DNA of 64,000 bases from positions 2,232,001-2,296,000 of the forward strand of contig NZ_LT629779.1 in the NCBI RefSeq assembly GCF_900105535.1. Reading direction: 5' to 3'. This document shows positions 1-8,555 of the stretch, piece after piece (the stretch's first letter is position 1; every line of letters starts with the position of its first letter). Origin of the DNA: Pseudarthrobacter equi. GTDB taxonomy: Bacteria > Actinomycetota > Actinomycetes > Actinomycetales > Micrococcaceae. The translations under genes were made by a program, and so were the position numbers. The notes under the pieces are model-generated. The model saw nothing but the letters and a program-made list of their open reading frames with translations. It searched no databases and was not told where the DNA came from.

Positions 1-83
1 GAGCGCTGCCATGAGGAGCCGGAGCCGGGTGGGAGAGATCCGTCCTGTGTTGCTGTTGCTGCGGCTGTGGTTGCGTACTTGGG
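1..83. other. Window-edge sequence without a supported gene
   Basis: This is the sequence 3' of the first minus-strand gene. The open frames here are short and lack coding character. I see no hairpin with a T-run, so the end of the operon is not visible as a terminator. Confidence 0.4.
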
Positions 84-977
84 TCACGGCGTCCCGGCGA
101 TCTCGGCCTCCAGGCTGTGCAGAAGCGCATGCTGCCGGCGGACCTGCTCAATGGATCGGTAAGGCAGCCGATCGCCTTCGTATTCACTGGACAGGTAACC
201 GGACCATCCGTTCTCCTTCAGGGTCTGAAGGATCTCGCGCCAAGGAATCTGGCCGTCAACCAGGTCATCGTCGATGTCGAAGAATTTCGCCTGAATGAAC
301 GACACGTAGGGGAGAACATCCGCCAGGTCCGACATGGGAACGGCAAGGGGTTTACGCCATCCTTCTTCCTGGGCTTCTTCGCTGAGGCCGTCATGCTTGG
401 CGGTGGTGATCGCCCTTTGGAAGATACCGGTGTCGATGAGCAGGCGGAAGTTCTTCGATCCGGTTCGCTCGATGAACGCGATGTACTCGTCCACCACCGG
501 GTGCTTGATGGGAGTGGGCGCATGGATTTCCGGGCAAATAATGAGGTTCAGTTCGGCCGCGAGATCGAGGTTGCGCTCAATCACTTCCTCCCAGATCGGG
601 TGGGGGCGCAGGTCCATGGACACTACACCGATCTTGGGGCGGATTGAGGTGAATCCAAGACGATGGGCCAGCCGAAGATCGCGGGCCAGCATTACAGCGC
701 CCTCATCTGCGGTGAGGTCGCGGTCACGCCACATGCTCGAGTCGATCCACGACCCGTAATTGGTAGGCTCCAGCTGGTATTTTTCGAGCAGCCCGAACCA
801 TTGGTCAATCCACGCGGCGGACGGTTCCGGGTAGTTGGGCACGTGACCTTCGCCCAGGATCTCAATCCCGGTGGCGCCGATGTCAGCTATGTGTGCCATG
901 GCGTCTTCGAGGGTGAGGACGGTGTTGATATCACCGGTGTAGCTGTAGAGGGAGACGCCGTACTTGAGGTTGCTCAT
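84..977 (-). CDS. C-glycoside deglycosidase alpha subunit-like TIM-barrel protein
   Basis: The 297-aa protein belongs to the sugar phosphate isomerase/epimerase (xylose isomerase-like, AP endonuclease 2) TIM-barrel family. Residues placed like the family's metal ligands are visible: Glu150 in CPEIHAP, Asp182 in LIDTG, Gln229 in IQAKF and Glu265 or Glu267 in SSEYEG. On its own it would be called only an isomerase. However, its ATG overlaps by 4 bp the stop of a DUF6379-type gene, and a GMC oxidase lies just upstream. That trio matches the C-glycoside deglycosidases (CarBC, AgCGD, DfgAB), where this subunit carries the Mn-dependent C-C cleaving site acting on 3-oxo-C-glycosides. The family is clear; the C-glycoside role is inferred from the gene trio. 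It is the last gene of an operon that begins at the ABC binding protein near 8239. Confidence 0.8.
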   Translation of the reverse strand: MSNLKYGVSLYSYTGDINTVLTLEDAMAHIADIGATGIEILGEGHVPNYPEPSAAWIDQWFGLLEKYQLEPTNYGSWIDSSMWRDRDLTADEGAVMLARDLRLAHRLGFTSIRPKIGVVSMDLRPHPIWEEVIERNLDLAAELNLIICPEIHAPTPIKHPVVDEYIAFIERTGSKNFRLLIDTGIFQRAITTAKHDGLSEEAQEEGWRKPLAVPMSDLADVLPYVSFIQAKFFDIDDDLVDGQIPWREILQTLKENGWSGYLSSEYEGDRLPYRSIEQVRRQHALLHSLEAEIAGTP

Positions 978-1378
978 GCGAGGACCGTGACCTTTCGCTG
1001 GGACGTGAAAATTGACGGTTGGAATTCAGCCGGAATGTAGGGTGCGTGCAGCGCAATATCAACGCGGACATCGTGGACACCTACCGCCAGGCCGCCTGGG
1101 AGCGGCACCATGACGGTGGCCACTTCATCGAGCTGCCAGCGGACATCGGTGGACTGGCGCAGTTCCTGGATGCTGAAAGTGCGTCCCTGGAGCGTCCAGC
1201 GCGGTACTTCCCGGCTCCATGCCTGACCATCTACGGTGACAGCGACCCCGTCGATGAGGCTTGCCCAGACACCTCGGTAGTTCGGCATGCGCAGGGCTAT
1301 CTCGAAGCCGACAGTTTCGGTTCCCTCGTGGACGTTGCGAAAGCCCCGGCTTTGGATCAGTTCTCGTTCGAGGACCAT
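974..1378 (-). CDS. C-glycoside deglycosidase beta subunit-like (DUF6379)
   Basis: The 134-aa protein resembles the DUF6379 family, the small beta-sandwich subunit of bacterial C-glycoside deglycosidases. It is rich in beta-strand-like stretches and has no signal peptide, so it is probably cytosolic. The start has a GAGGA ribosome site 6-7 nt upstream, which overlaps the stop of the GMC oxidase gene. Its own stop overlaps the ATG of the alpha-subunit gene. That coupling suggests equimolar synthesis of a heteromeric enzyme. The assignment rests on sequence character recalled for the family and on the flanking alpha subunit and oxidase; no catalytic residue can be read from this subunit alone. 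Confidence 0.7.
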   Translation of the reverse strand: MVLERELIQSRGFRNVHEGTETVGFEIALRMPNYRGVWASLIDGVAVTVDGQAWSREVPRWTLQGRTFSIQELRQSTDVRWQLDEVATVMVPLPGGLAVGVHDVRVDIALHAPYIPAEFQPSIFTSQRKVTVLA

Positions 1379-1385
1379 GTTTTCC

Positions 1386-2939
1386 TCACTTCTCTGTGGA
1401 CGTGGAGTTGATTGATTCGGCGATCTGGCGGGCCCCGGCGACGGCCAGGGCCACCCCGGTCAACGTGGGGTTGCAGGCTGTAGGGGTAGGGATGACACCG
1501 TTGCCGGCAACGAACAACCCCCTGACGTCCCACACCTGTCCGGCGGGATCACATACAGCGGTTCCGTCATTGGATGTCCCCATCCGAAGGGTGCCTTGGT
1601 AGTGGAGTGAGGCGCCGGCAGGGAAAGTGAGCGGTTGATCGCCCAGTGGCTCGCCCAAGGACCGGGCGGCGGCAACCACCGATTGGCGTGCTGCGGACAG
1701 TGTCTGCTCGTCGCGTTCGGTGAAGGTGTAGTGGATATTCATGGCTGGCAACCCGTAGGCGTCCGTGGTGTTTTCGGAGAAGACAACGCGGTCTGAGGCT
1801 TGGAGGTCCTTGGCGCAGAACCACCCCAGGCCCACGATCGAACCAGGGATGACATCCCCTGAGATGGGCACCGGTGATGCGTCCAGTTGCATGACCTGCC
1901 CATGAAAAGGCTGCTCATCGGTGAAGGGCACCCAGCTGACCCCGCTTTGGGCGGTGATGGTGGTGTCGCTTGATGAGGCAGCGGGAACATCATCCATGGC
2001 ACCGGTCAACCGGACAGCGTGGACAATCTGAGGCTGGTCGTTTAGGTACCGGCCGAGTGCTTCGGGGCGGATACCGGATGCGAACAGCAGCTGCGGACCG
2101 CGGAGGGCATCGGCGGCAACTACGACGTACCTGGCCGCAATTTCATGCTCGTCTCCTGACTTGGCGTCGCGCACCCGCACACCGCTGACCTCGTCTCCGT
2201 CGGTCAGTACCCGCACAACCACGCTTTCGTCGAACAGGCGGGCCCGGGGGTTGTTCCGCGTCTCGTCACCGAACACCACGTCAGCTCCAGACCAGATGAA
2301 GCGACCGTCGTCAGTGCGGCGGACCGCCAGCGGCATGGGCTGAACACGCCGGTCATGTGCGCGTCCGTCGTCGAGCGCCGCCGACAAACGCGAGCGGACG
2401 AGGTCGGCCAGGGGAGCACCAGCCAAGGCCTCTGAGCTGACCGAGAGGAGGCGTTCGGCCTCGCTCAGAAGCTCGTCCATGTTCGGAAGGAACGCAATAC
2501 GTTCGCTTCCGCCAGGACGCGGGCACGCGCCGGTCCAGTGCGCAGCCATACCGCCAACATTGCTGGAGAATGCAAGGCCCGGCAGTCCGGTCTCGCCGGG
2601 CTGCTGCCAACCGTCGTCGAGGAGGAAGGTCCCGGGCCGCACCGGGCGTGCGACGTCGCGTGCGTACTCTGCGAGGTTCCCGCCGCTTGGCACGGCGCTT
2701 ACTTTTCCCTCGGAACGGCGCTGGGCAACTTCGCGGTCCTGCACGCTTGCGATGTTCTTCACGTGGGATCCGGGGGGATCACTGATGGTCGGTCCGGCCT
2801 CGAAGATGGCAATGCTGGCCTGGGGGCTGAGCTCTGAAAGTATCCGGGCATAGGTGGCTCCGGCAGGGCCGCTGCCGATGATTGCGACGTCAACGACAGC
2901 TGGATAAGGGCGCGCTGAAGGTACTGCTGTGGTGATCAT
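1386..2939 (-). CDS. GMC-family FAD sugar/C-glycoside 3-oxidase
   Basis: This is a GMC oxidoreductase. The Rossmann motif GSGPAGATYARIL near the N-terminus binds FAD. The C-terminal domain carries the catalytic pair His (in SLHYQGTLRMG) and Asn (in CNPTLTG), roughly 45 residues apart as expected for pyranose oxidase-like members. There is no signal peptide. I chose the ATG at 2939 (517 aa) because GGAG lies 7 nt upstream; a GTG at 2975 would add 12 residues but has a poor ribosome site. Relatives in Microbacterium and Arthrobacter (CarA type) oxidise the sugar of C-glycosides at C3, which is the step required before the deglycosidase encoded by the next two genes. A generic sugar 3-dehydrogenase role is the main alternative. 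Confidence 0.85.
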   Translation of the reverse strand: MITTAVPSARPYPAVVDVAIIGSGPAGATYARILSELSPQASIAIFEAGPTISDPPGSHVKNIASVQDREVAQRRSEGKVSAVPSGGNLAEYARDVARPVRPGTFLLDDGWQQPGETGLPGLAFSSNVGGMAAHWTGACPRPGGSERIAFLPNMDELLSEAERLLSVSSEALAGAPLADLVRSRLSAALDDGRAHDRRVQPMPLAVRRTDDGRFIWSGADVVFGDETRNNPRARLFDESVVVRVLTDGDEVSGVRVRDAKSGDEHEIAARYVVVAADALRGPQLLFASGIRPEALGRYLNDQPQIVHAVRLTGAMDDVPAASSSDTTITAQSGVSWVPFTDEQPFHGQVMQLDASPVPISGDVIPGSIVGLGWFCAKDLQASDRVVFSENTTDAYGLPAMNIHYTFTERDEQTLSAARQSVVAAARSLGEPLGDQPLTFPAGASLHYQGTLRMGTSNDGTAVCDPAGQVWDVRGLFVAGNGVIPTPTACNPTLTGVALAVAGARQIAESINSTSTEK

Positions 2940-2990
2940 GCTGTTCTCCGGGAGTCTGTAGAAGGAGGGCTTCACGCCCTGATGGTTTGC

Positions 2991-3878
2991 TCAGCGGGCA
3001 GCTGTGGACAGTGCGGCTTGAGCGTCAAGGAAAAGTCGTCGTTCCCGGCGCCGGTTGGCCTGCCGGGCCGGGTTGGCGATAGGTGAGGCCAGGAGGAGGG
3101 CCTTCGTGTATGCATGTTGCGGCTCGGCGATAACCCGCTCCGTGATGCCTGTCTCCACGATTTCTCCCCGCCGCATCACTGCGACGCGCTCGCTGATGTG
3201 CCGCACCACATCCAGATCGTGAGTGACAAAAAGGAGCGAAACCCCGGTCTGCTCTTGAATGTCGGAGAAAAGTTGAAGAACCCGTGCCTGGGTGGACAAG
3301 TCCAATGCACTGACGGGCTCATCACACACTATGAGCTTGGGATTCCGGCACAACGAACGGGCGATTGCGATGCGTTGCCGTTGGCCACCGGAGAACTCGC
3401 GAGGATAGCGGGTGCTGGCGTTGGAGGGCAGGTTCACAACATCCAGAAGCTCCCGGACCCGTCGTTGTGCATCAACCTTGGACGTCCCGGAAACCTGCAT
3501 CGGCTCGGACAAAATGTCGCTGATGGTCATTGAAGGATTCAGGGAGGTGTAGGGATCTTGAAAAACCACCTGAACGTCGCTGCTGAGTGCCCGGCGTTCC
3601 TTCTTGCTGAGCCTGGTGATTGACCTGCCGTCGAAACGGATGTCGCCGCCGGTCACCGGGGCAAGACCCAGCACGGCTCGGCCAATGGTTGACTTACCGG
3701 AACCGGACTCACCCACAAGCCCCAGGGTTTCCCCGGGTTTGATATCCAGGCTCACGCCTTGCAACGCCCGGAATGTCCGTTTTCTGCCGAATCCGCCAAT
3801 CCTGTAATCAACGGTCAGGTCGGTGATCCGCAGGAGGGGTTCTGCTTCCGGCAAGGCGGTCTGGTTGACGGAAGTCAT
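2991..3878 (-). CDS. Oligopeptide/glycoside-type ABC transporter ATPase (DppF/OppF type)
   Basis: The 295-aa ATPase has a Walker A motif (GESGSGKST), an ABC signature (SGGQRQRIAIARS), Walker B (LIVCDEPVSALD) and an H-loop (VTHDLDVV). It is the second nucleotide-binding subunit of the importer encoded upstream. Its ATG overlaps the stop of the permease-ATPase fusion by 4 bp. The C-terminus is shorter than in typical DppF, which often carries a longer oligopeptide C-terminal extension. Substrate specificity cannot be read from the ATPase. The neighbours suggest uptake of a plant glycoside rather than a peptide. Confidence 0.92.
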   Translation of the reverse strand: MTSVNQTALPEAEPLLRITDLTVDYRIGGFGRKRTFRALQGVSLDIKPGETLGLVGESGSGKSTIGRAVLGLAPVTGGDIRFDGRSITRLSKKERRALSSDVQVVFQDPYTSLNPSMTISDILSEPMQVSGTSKVDAQRRVRELLDVVNLPSNASTRYPREFSGGQRQRIAIARSLCRNPKLIVCDEPVSALDLSTQARVLQLFSDIQEQTGVSLLFVTHDLDVVRHISERVAVMRRGEIVETGITERVIAEPQHAYTKALLLASPIANPARQANRRRERRLFLDAQAALSTAAR

Positions 3879-5710
3879 CGTGCACCTTCTGTCTCGGTGG
3901 TCATGTCGGCCTCGACAGGGTGGTCGGCCGGCGTTTTCGAGGTCGAATCGAGGGCAGAGTCCAAGAGGAGCCGTGTGTACTCTTCCCGGGGGTTGGTGAA
4001 CAACTCAGTGACCTCAGCTACTTCCACAATTTCTCCGTTGCGCATCACGGCCACTTGATCGCACAGATCCGCGACGACGCCGAAGTTGTGGGTCACCAGG
4101 ACCACACCCATGCCGCGTTCCGCCTGAAGGCTGCGAATGAGATCCAGCACGTCGGCCTGAACCGTGACGTCCAGAGCGGTGGTGGGTTCGTCGGCAATGA
4201 GCAGTTCCGGATTGCAGGAAACGGCTCCGGCAATGAGTACGCGCTGCGCCATTCCGCCTGAGACCTGATGCGGGTAGGACTTGAAGACCCGCTCCGGATC
4301 AGGAATGCCTACGCGGGCGAGGAGTTTGAGGGCTTCCTCTTTTGCGGTCTTTGCCGAGATTCCCAAGTGGTGTCGCATTGGCTCCGTGAGTTGGGACCCG
4401 ATGCGGAAGGCGGGATCGAGGTTACTCATGGGCTCCTGGGGGATATAACCGATCCGGGCGCCTCGTAGTCCATTTCGCTCTTTGGGAGTCATCCCGAGCA
4501 GATCCACTCCGGCGAAACTCAAGGTTCCCGCAGTCATGTGGGCTTGCCCGGGCAAGAGTCCCAGGACCGAGAAGGCGGTCTGTGACTTACCCGAGCCTGA
4601 TTCTCCCACCAGGCCAACGATCTGGCCGCGCTCCACCCTCAAGGAAATGCCTTTGACGACGTCGGACTTCTCACCGTTGGGGCGGGGGTAGGAAACCCGG
4701 AGATCGTCGATGACCAGAAGTGCGTCTCCTGGATCCACAGGCGCCTTCTTCATAGGCCGTGCAGGTTCAGGAGTTGAACTGGCGTGCTCGGCAGCTTTTA
4801 CTTTCCTGGCGGGGCCGGCAGATGATCCGTAGTTCGCCAGGGCGTCGCGGAAGCCGTTTCCCACCAAGGTGCAGGCCATGACCGTCAACACCAGTGCAGC
4901 GCTTGGCCAGATGAGCAGCCCGGGCGCGTTGAAGATGTTTTGCGATGCGTCATTGAGCATCAGGCCCCAGCTGGCTTTGTCGGAAGAACCAAGACCGAGG
5001 AAGGCGATGCCTGCCTCGATTCCAATGCCGGCACCTGCCAGCAGTGCGGCTTGAATGATGGTGGGCGTGATGACTACAGGAAGGATGTGGCGGACCATGA
5101 TGCGGATATCGCTCAAGCCGGAGACCCGGGCTGCGTCCACGTACAACTCTTCCCGCACCGCCCGGACCGAGCCGCGGATGAGCAGGAACACCGAGGGGGC
5201 GATCAATATGCCGAAGACCACCAGTGCAAGTGAGGTGCTGCGTCCTACACGGGCCAAAACCACAAGGAGCACAACTATTGCCGGCAGTGACAGCAGGGCG
5301 CCGCTGATCCACATGCTGACGCCGTCGATCCAGCCCTGGCGGTAACCCGCCAGGAGCCCGGTCGGTACTCCAATCAGCAGGCTCACCGCAATGACAATCG
5401 CGGCACTGGAAAGGCTGGTTTGGGCGCCGTAGACGAGGTTCGCCAGCACGTCGCGGCCCACTCCATCTGCGCCCAGCGGATGTTCAGCCGTGAAAGGCGG
5501 TGCGAGGACATCGGCGAGGCGGGTGGCAGTGGGGTCGTAAGAGGAGATCAAGGGTGCGAGGACCGCCACCACAACGAGCAACGCGAGGAACACGAGCGAG
5601 ATCACTGCCGCCGGTTCACGAAGGAACTTCTTGATCAGTTTGTCGCCTTGGGGTGCGGAGCTAACCACTTCAAGCGACTTGCGGGTGCCGGTGACAAGGT
5701 TATCGGTCAT
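3875..5710 (-). CDS. ABC transporter permease-ATPase fusion (DppC-DppD)
   Basis: The 611-aa protein joins two normally separate subunits. Residues ~1-300 are a DppC-like permease with about six hydrophobic segments and the cytoplasmic EAA-type loop (VDAARVSGLSDIRIMVRH). After a charged, proline-rich linker (~300-330) comes a DppD-like ATPase with Walker A GESGSGKSQ, signature SGGMAQRVLIAGA and Walker B LLIADEPTTALD. Such fusions occur repeatedly in actinobacterial oligopeptide-family importers, so this is not an assembly artefact. The ATG overlaps the stop of the DppB-like gene and the stop overlaps the next ATPase start, giving tight translational coupling. Confidence 0.92.
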   Translation of the reverse strand: MTDNLVTGTRKSLEVVSSAPQGDKLIKKFLREPAAVISLVFLALLVVVAVLAPLISSYDPTATRLADVLAPPFTAEHPLGADGVGRDVLANLVYGAQTSLSSAAIVIAVSLLIGVPTGLLAGYRQGWIDGVSMWISGALLSLPAIVVLLVVLARVGRSTSLALVVFGILIAPSVFLLIRGSVRAVREELYVDAARVSGLSDIRIMVRHILPVVITPTIIQAALLAGAGIGIEAGIAFLGLGSSDKASWGLMLNDASQNIFNAPGLLIWPSAALVLTVMACTLVGNGFRDALANYGSSAGPARKVKAAEHASSTPEPARPMKKAPVDPGDALLVIDDLRVSYPRPNGEKSDVVKGISLRVERGQIVGLVGESGSGKSQTAFSVLGLLPGQAHMTAGTLSFAGVDLLGMTPKERNGLRGARIGYIPQEPMSNLDPAFRIGSQLTEPMRHHLGISAKTAKEEALKLLARVGIPDPERVFKSYPHQVSGGMAQRVLIAGAVSCNPELLIADEPTTALDVTVQADVLDLIRSLQAERGMGVVLVTHNFGVVADLCDQVAVMRNGEIVEVAEVTELFTNPREEYTRLLLDSALDSTSKTPADHPVEADMTTETEGAR

Positions 5711-6648
5711 GAGACACGAACTTTCGGATTGATCCAGCCTTGCGCCAGATCGACGAGGAGATTCACGACGACGACGAGCACCACCGTGACAAGGACGATT
5801 CCGAGCACCACGGGCAGGTCGCCACGGCCGGCTGAGGTATTGGCCTGGGTGCCGATTCCGGGGATATTGAAGACTTTCTCAACGATCACTGAGCTGGAGA
5901 TGGCCACGATGAACATCAGGGATACCGTTGTGAGGCTTGGTCCGGCGGCGCTGCGCAAGGCATGCTTCACCACGACGCTTCGCTCGGGGAGGCCACGGCT
6001 GCGCAGTGTTCGAACAAAGTCCTGCTGCATCACATCGATCATGGACCCCCGGACCTGCAAAGCGATGGAGGCCAGGGAGCCTAATGCCAACGCAATGACC
6101 GGGAGTGAGATGGATGCGAGCCACTTGCCGGGAGAAGCCGCGAAAGCAGTGAATCCGGTAGCCGGAAACATGCGCAGTTGGACTGCGAAAACCAAAGCCA
6201 GGACCAGGGCTACCAGGAAGCCGGGAATTGCCTGGACCAGGGTGGATACCACCTGCAGGCCGCGGTCGAGTCGTCCTCGCCGCAAGGCAGCTGTCACACC
6301 GATCAAGGTTCCAAAACAGGCAGCGAGGATCAGTGATCCGATCACCATGGAAAGGGTGGGCGGAAGGGTTTGGGAGAGTAGTTCTCCTACTGGCTGGTTG
6401 GTGAACCAGGACCGGCCCAAATCTCCACGAACGGCTGATCCGAGCCACTGGAAGTATTGGGTGATCAACGGTTCATCAAGGCCCAGTTGTTGGCGCTTGG
6501 TTTCCACCTGTTCGGCTGAGGCTACGGGACCCAGAACCTGACGGACGGGGTCTTGCCCCGTGAGGTTCAGGAGGAAGAACGTCGCAGTGGAGATAACGAA
6601 CATGAGCACCAGTCCTGAGGCCAGGCGGCGAAGGATAAACATCAACAT
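5707..6648 (-). CDS. Oligopeptide-family ABC transporter permease (DppB type)
   Basis: The 313-aa integral membrane protein begins with the typical N-terminal helix followed by an extracellular loop ending in a DPVRQVLGP-like segment. It has about six membrane spans and the cytoplasmic motif TLRSRGLPERSVVVKHALR. An AAGGAG ribosome site lies 6-7 nt before the ATG at 6648; a second ATG two codons in is possible. With the DppC half of the next protein it would form the membrane channel of the importer. A stable stem-loop separates it from the binding-protein gene upstream. Confidence 0.93.
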   Translation of the reverse strand: MLMFILRRLASGLVLMFVISTATFFLLNLTGQDPVRQVLGPVASAEQVETKRQQLGLDEPLITQYFQWLGSAVRGDLGRSWFTNQPVGELLSQTLPPTLSMVIGSLILAACFGTLIGVTAALRRGRLDRGLQVVSTLVQAIPGFLVALVLALVFAVQLRMFPATGFTAFAASPGKWLASISLPVIALALGSLASIALQVRGSMIDVMQQDFVRTLRSRGLPERSVVVKHALRSAAGPSLTTVSLMFIVAISSSVIVEKVFNIPGIGTQANTSAGRGDLPVVLGIVLVTVVLVVVVNLLVDLAQGWINPKVRVS

Positions 6649-6691
6649 GGCAGCTCCTTGGGCTTCGGGAAGATGACGGATGCGTAGGGGA

Positions 6692-6715
6692 GGCCGGCCC
6701 TGGGATGGACCGGCC
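6692..6715 (-). promoter_or_regulatory. Intercistronic stem-loop between binding-protein and permease genes
   Basis: GGCCGG at 6692-6697 pairs with CCGGCC at 6710-6715, with further CC/GG pairing inside. It lies between the stop of the binding-protein gene (6722) and the start of the permease (6648). Stem-loops here commonly stabilise the upstream mRNA so that the binding protein is made in excess. There is no T-run, so full termination is less likely. Confidence 0.5.
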
Positions 6716-6721
6716 GCCCAT

Positions 6722-8239
6722 CTACTTCTGCGCGGGAGCCAGGCCCCAGAGAGGCGGCAGAGTGGAGTAGCGCTGCGGAGTAACAGTGATGTCGGCGCTG
6801 CTGGCGAAGACGTTGTCAGACTGGATGTAGGGAGCGAACCAGGCTTGATCCACCAGATAGGTGTTCAGCTGACGGAACGTTTCGGTTTGGGCCTCACCGG
6901 TTTCGCCTTGGGCCTTGTTGATCAGGTCAACCACAGTGGGGTCGGAGACGTGGAACGGGTTCCAGAGTGATTCGGGAGTGAGCGCGATCTGGGCGAAATC
7001 CCAGGGGCGCGGGCTGTTGAGTCCGAAAATCGCTGCGGGATACTTTCCTGCCAACAGATCCGAGATGAAGGTCTGGCCGTTCACCGGCTGGTACTGCGGT
7101 GTAATGCCGATAGCCGTCAGGGCTTCAGTCACGGCCGCTTGCTGGTCCGGATAGATGGGTGATACATCCGGCATGGGCAGGATGAAGCCGTTTGCATAAC
7201 CGGCGTCGGAGAGAAGCTTCTTCGCGCCGTCCACATCGAAGGGGTACTTCTTGTCCAACTCAGGGATGTAGGCGTCGCTGGTGGAACTGAAGACCTGGCT
7301 GGTGGCCTTACCCTTACCGCCGAAGACTTGCGCGTGGATGGCATCGCGATCCAATGCCATGTTGATTGCCTGGCGTACCTTGGGCTCGGCGAGCGCAGGA
7401 ACCAGGGAACCCTTGCGGTCGAACAAGTAGAGGCCGCTGGTGGTGTAGGCGGGGTTGGACTGGATGTTCAGGCCTGCGGACTTGAGGCTGTTTGAATCCT
7501 TGTCGGTGACCACTGCGAAGTCTGTTTCACCGGCCCGCAATGCGTTGAGGATTGCGTTGTTGTCGTTGAAGACCGTGACTTCGACGGTGTCGAACGGGAA
7601 GTCTTTGGCGTTCCAGTAGTCCGGATTTCTGGTGTAGGCGTACTTGATGCCGGTCTGGGACTTTGCGGCATCAAGGATATAGGGGCCGGAACCTACGGGA
7701 GTGGTGTCCAGTTCCGGGGTTCCCAAGGCCTTCGGGCTGGCAAGGACGCCGGCGGTTCCCCCCAAGTTCGGCACAAGGGACGGGTCCGGAGCGGAGAGCG
7801 TTACCGTGAGATTGGTGGCGTCGGTGACAGCTACCTCTGTGATGAAGCGCAGTTGCCCGCCGGCTTCACCAGTACCCTTGCGGGCGGAATCAAGATTGGC
7901 TTTCACCGCGGCGGCATCCAGGGGCGTCCCATCGGTAAATTTGACGCCATCCCTGATCGTGAGCGAAAGCTTGGTCCGGGCGTCGTCGTAAGACCATTTG
8001 GTCACGATATTCTCGGCGGGTTCGCCCTCGTTGGTGTTCCGGAAGAGGGAATCGTAGACCGGCTGAAGGAACTGGGTGGTGGGGCCGGTACCGAAATTGC
8101 CGGGTGCGAAAGACTCAGGTGTTCCGATAGCTGCGATATCCAATTCCGTGGAGGCGGCGGAACCGCCAGGGGAGGATCCGTTGCAGGCGGTAAGCGCCAT
8201 GACGGCTGTGACGGCGGCGATGCCGACTAATTTGCGCAT
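6722..8239 (-). CDS. ABC transporter substrate-binding lipoprotein (SBP family 5)
   Basis: The 505-aa family 5 solute-binding protein (peptide, nickel and glycoside class) starts with a lipoprotein signal, MRKLVGIAAVTAV then a lipobox ending LTAC, so the mature protein should be tethered outside the membrane. The ATG at 8239 has AGGAG upstream; an earlier in-frame TTG at 8254 is less convincing. Characteristic segments include TNEGEPAENIVTKW, DGVKFTDGTPLDA and GSGPYIL. Family 5 proteins bind peptides but also oligosaccharides and aryl glycosides. The downstream C-glycoside enzymes suggest the latter. First gene of the operon. Confidence 0.92.
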   Translation of the reverse strand: MRKLVGIAAVTAVMALTACNGSSPGGSAASTELDIAAIGTPESFAPGNFGTGPTTQFLQPVYDSLFRNTNEGEPAENIVTKWSYDDARTKLSLTIRDGVKFTDGTPLDAAAVKANLDSARKGTGEAGGQLRFITEVAVTDATNLTVTLSAPDPSLVPNLGGTAGVLASPKALGTPELDTTPVGSGPYILDAAKSQTGIKYAYTRNPDYWNAKDFPFDTVEVTVFNDNNAILNALRAGETDFAVVTDKDSNSLKSAGLNIQSNPAYTTSGLYLFDRKGSLVPALAEPKVRQAINMALDRDAIHAQVFGGKGKATSQVFSSTSDAYIPELDKKYPFDVDGAKKLLSDAGYANGFILPMPDVSPIYPDQQAAVTEALTAIGITPQYQPVNGQTFISDLLAGKYPAAIFGLNSPRPWDFAQIALTPESLWNPFHVSDPTVVDLINKAQGETGEAQTETFRQLNTYLVDQAWFAPYIQSDNVFASSADITVTPQRYSTLPPLWGLAPAQK

Positions 8240-8555
8240 GTTTCTCCTAGACAAGGCGTCGAATGCTCAGCTTCGAGTGATCCGACTGTTCTCCGGCGAC
8301 AACGCTACGGAGATGGATAAGTACTGCGATGAATGGTGGCTTACATGCCTTTGAAAGGCGCCTGGCTTCACAGGAAATCCTTTGGATTCCTTGAATGCAT
8401 TACTGGCGCAGGGCCGCGGGATGCAGGTGGTGTGCTCCATCTCGGTCTCCCTCGCCATTGAGGTTTATGGTGCTGGTTGAGCGTTTTGTGGCGCCTGTTA
8501 CAACGATAATCCGGTGACCGGAAGAAGTCAACAACTTCTTCCGGTCTTCGGAATA
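8240..8555. promoter_or_regulatory. Upstream region of the glycoside-import operon
   Basis: This ~315-bp stretch between the binding-protein gene and the 3' end of the ROK gene has no supported gene. It must hold the operon promoter on the minus strand. I see a perfect small palindrome GCCTTTGAAAGGC at 8347-8359, a short inverted repeat around 8376-8388 (AATCC / GGATT), and the large palindrome at 8516-8546 described separately. I could not place -35 and -10 boxes with confidence. Confidence 0.5.
8516..8546. promoter_or_regulatory. Perfect 13-bp inverted repeat, candidate ROK operator or terminator
   Basis: GACCGGAAGAAGT (8516-8528) is followed by a 5-nt loop and its exact complement ACTTCTTCCGGTC (8534-8546). 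It lies 10 bp beyond the ROK gene stop, so it could be a U-tract-less terminator. The right arm and its flank recur in related form (about 17 of 20 matches) at 9952-9971 in the ROK/GH3 divergent promoter, which argues for a shared operator. Confidence 0.5.

Noticed and set aside
5420..6541. Long plus-strand frame (373 codons) opposite the permease genes
   Set aside because: It is antisense to two well-supported transporter genes, and its translation is Arg/Thr-rich with no family features, as expected for a shadow frame in high-GC DNA.
8347..8359. GCCTTTGAAAGGC palindrome as a second regulator site
   Set aside because: A single short copy with no second occurrence; could be chance. Kept only as a note in the promoter entry.
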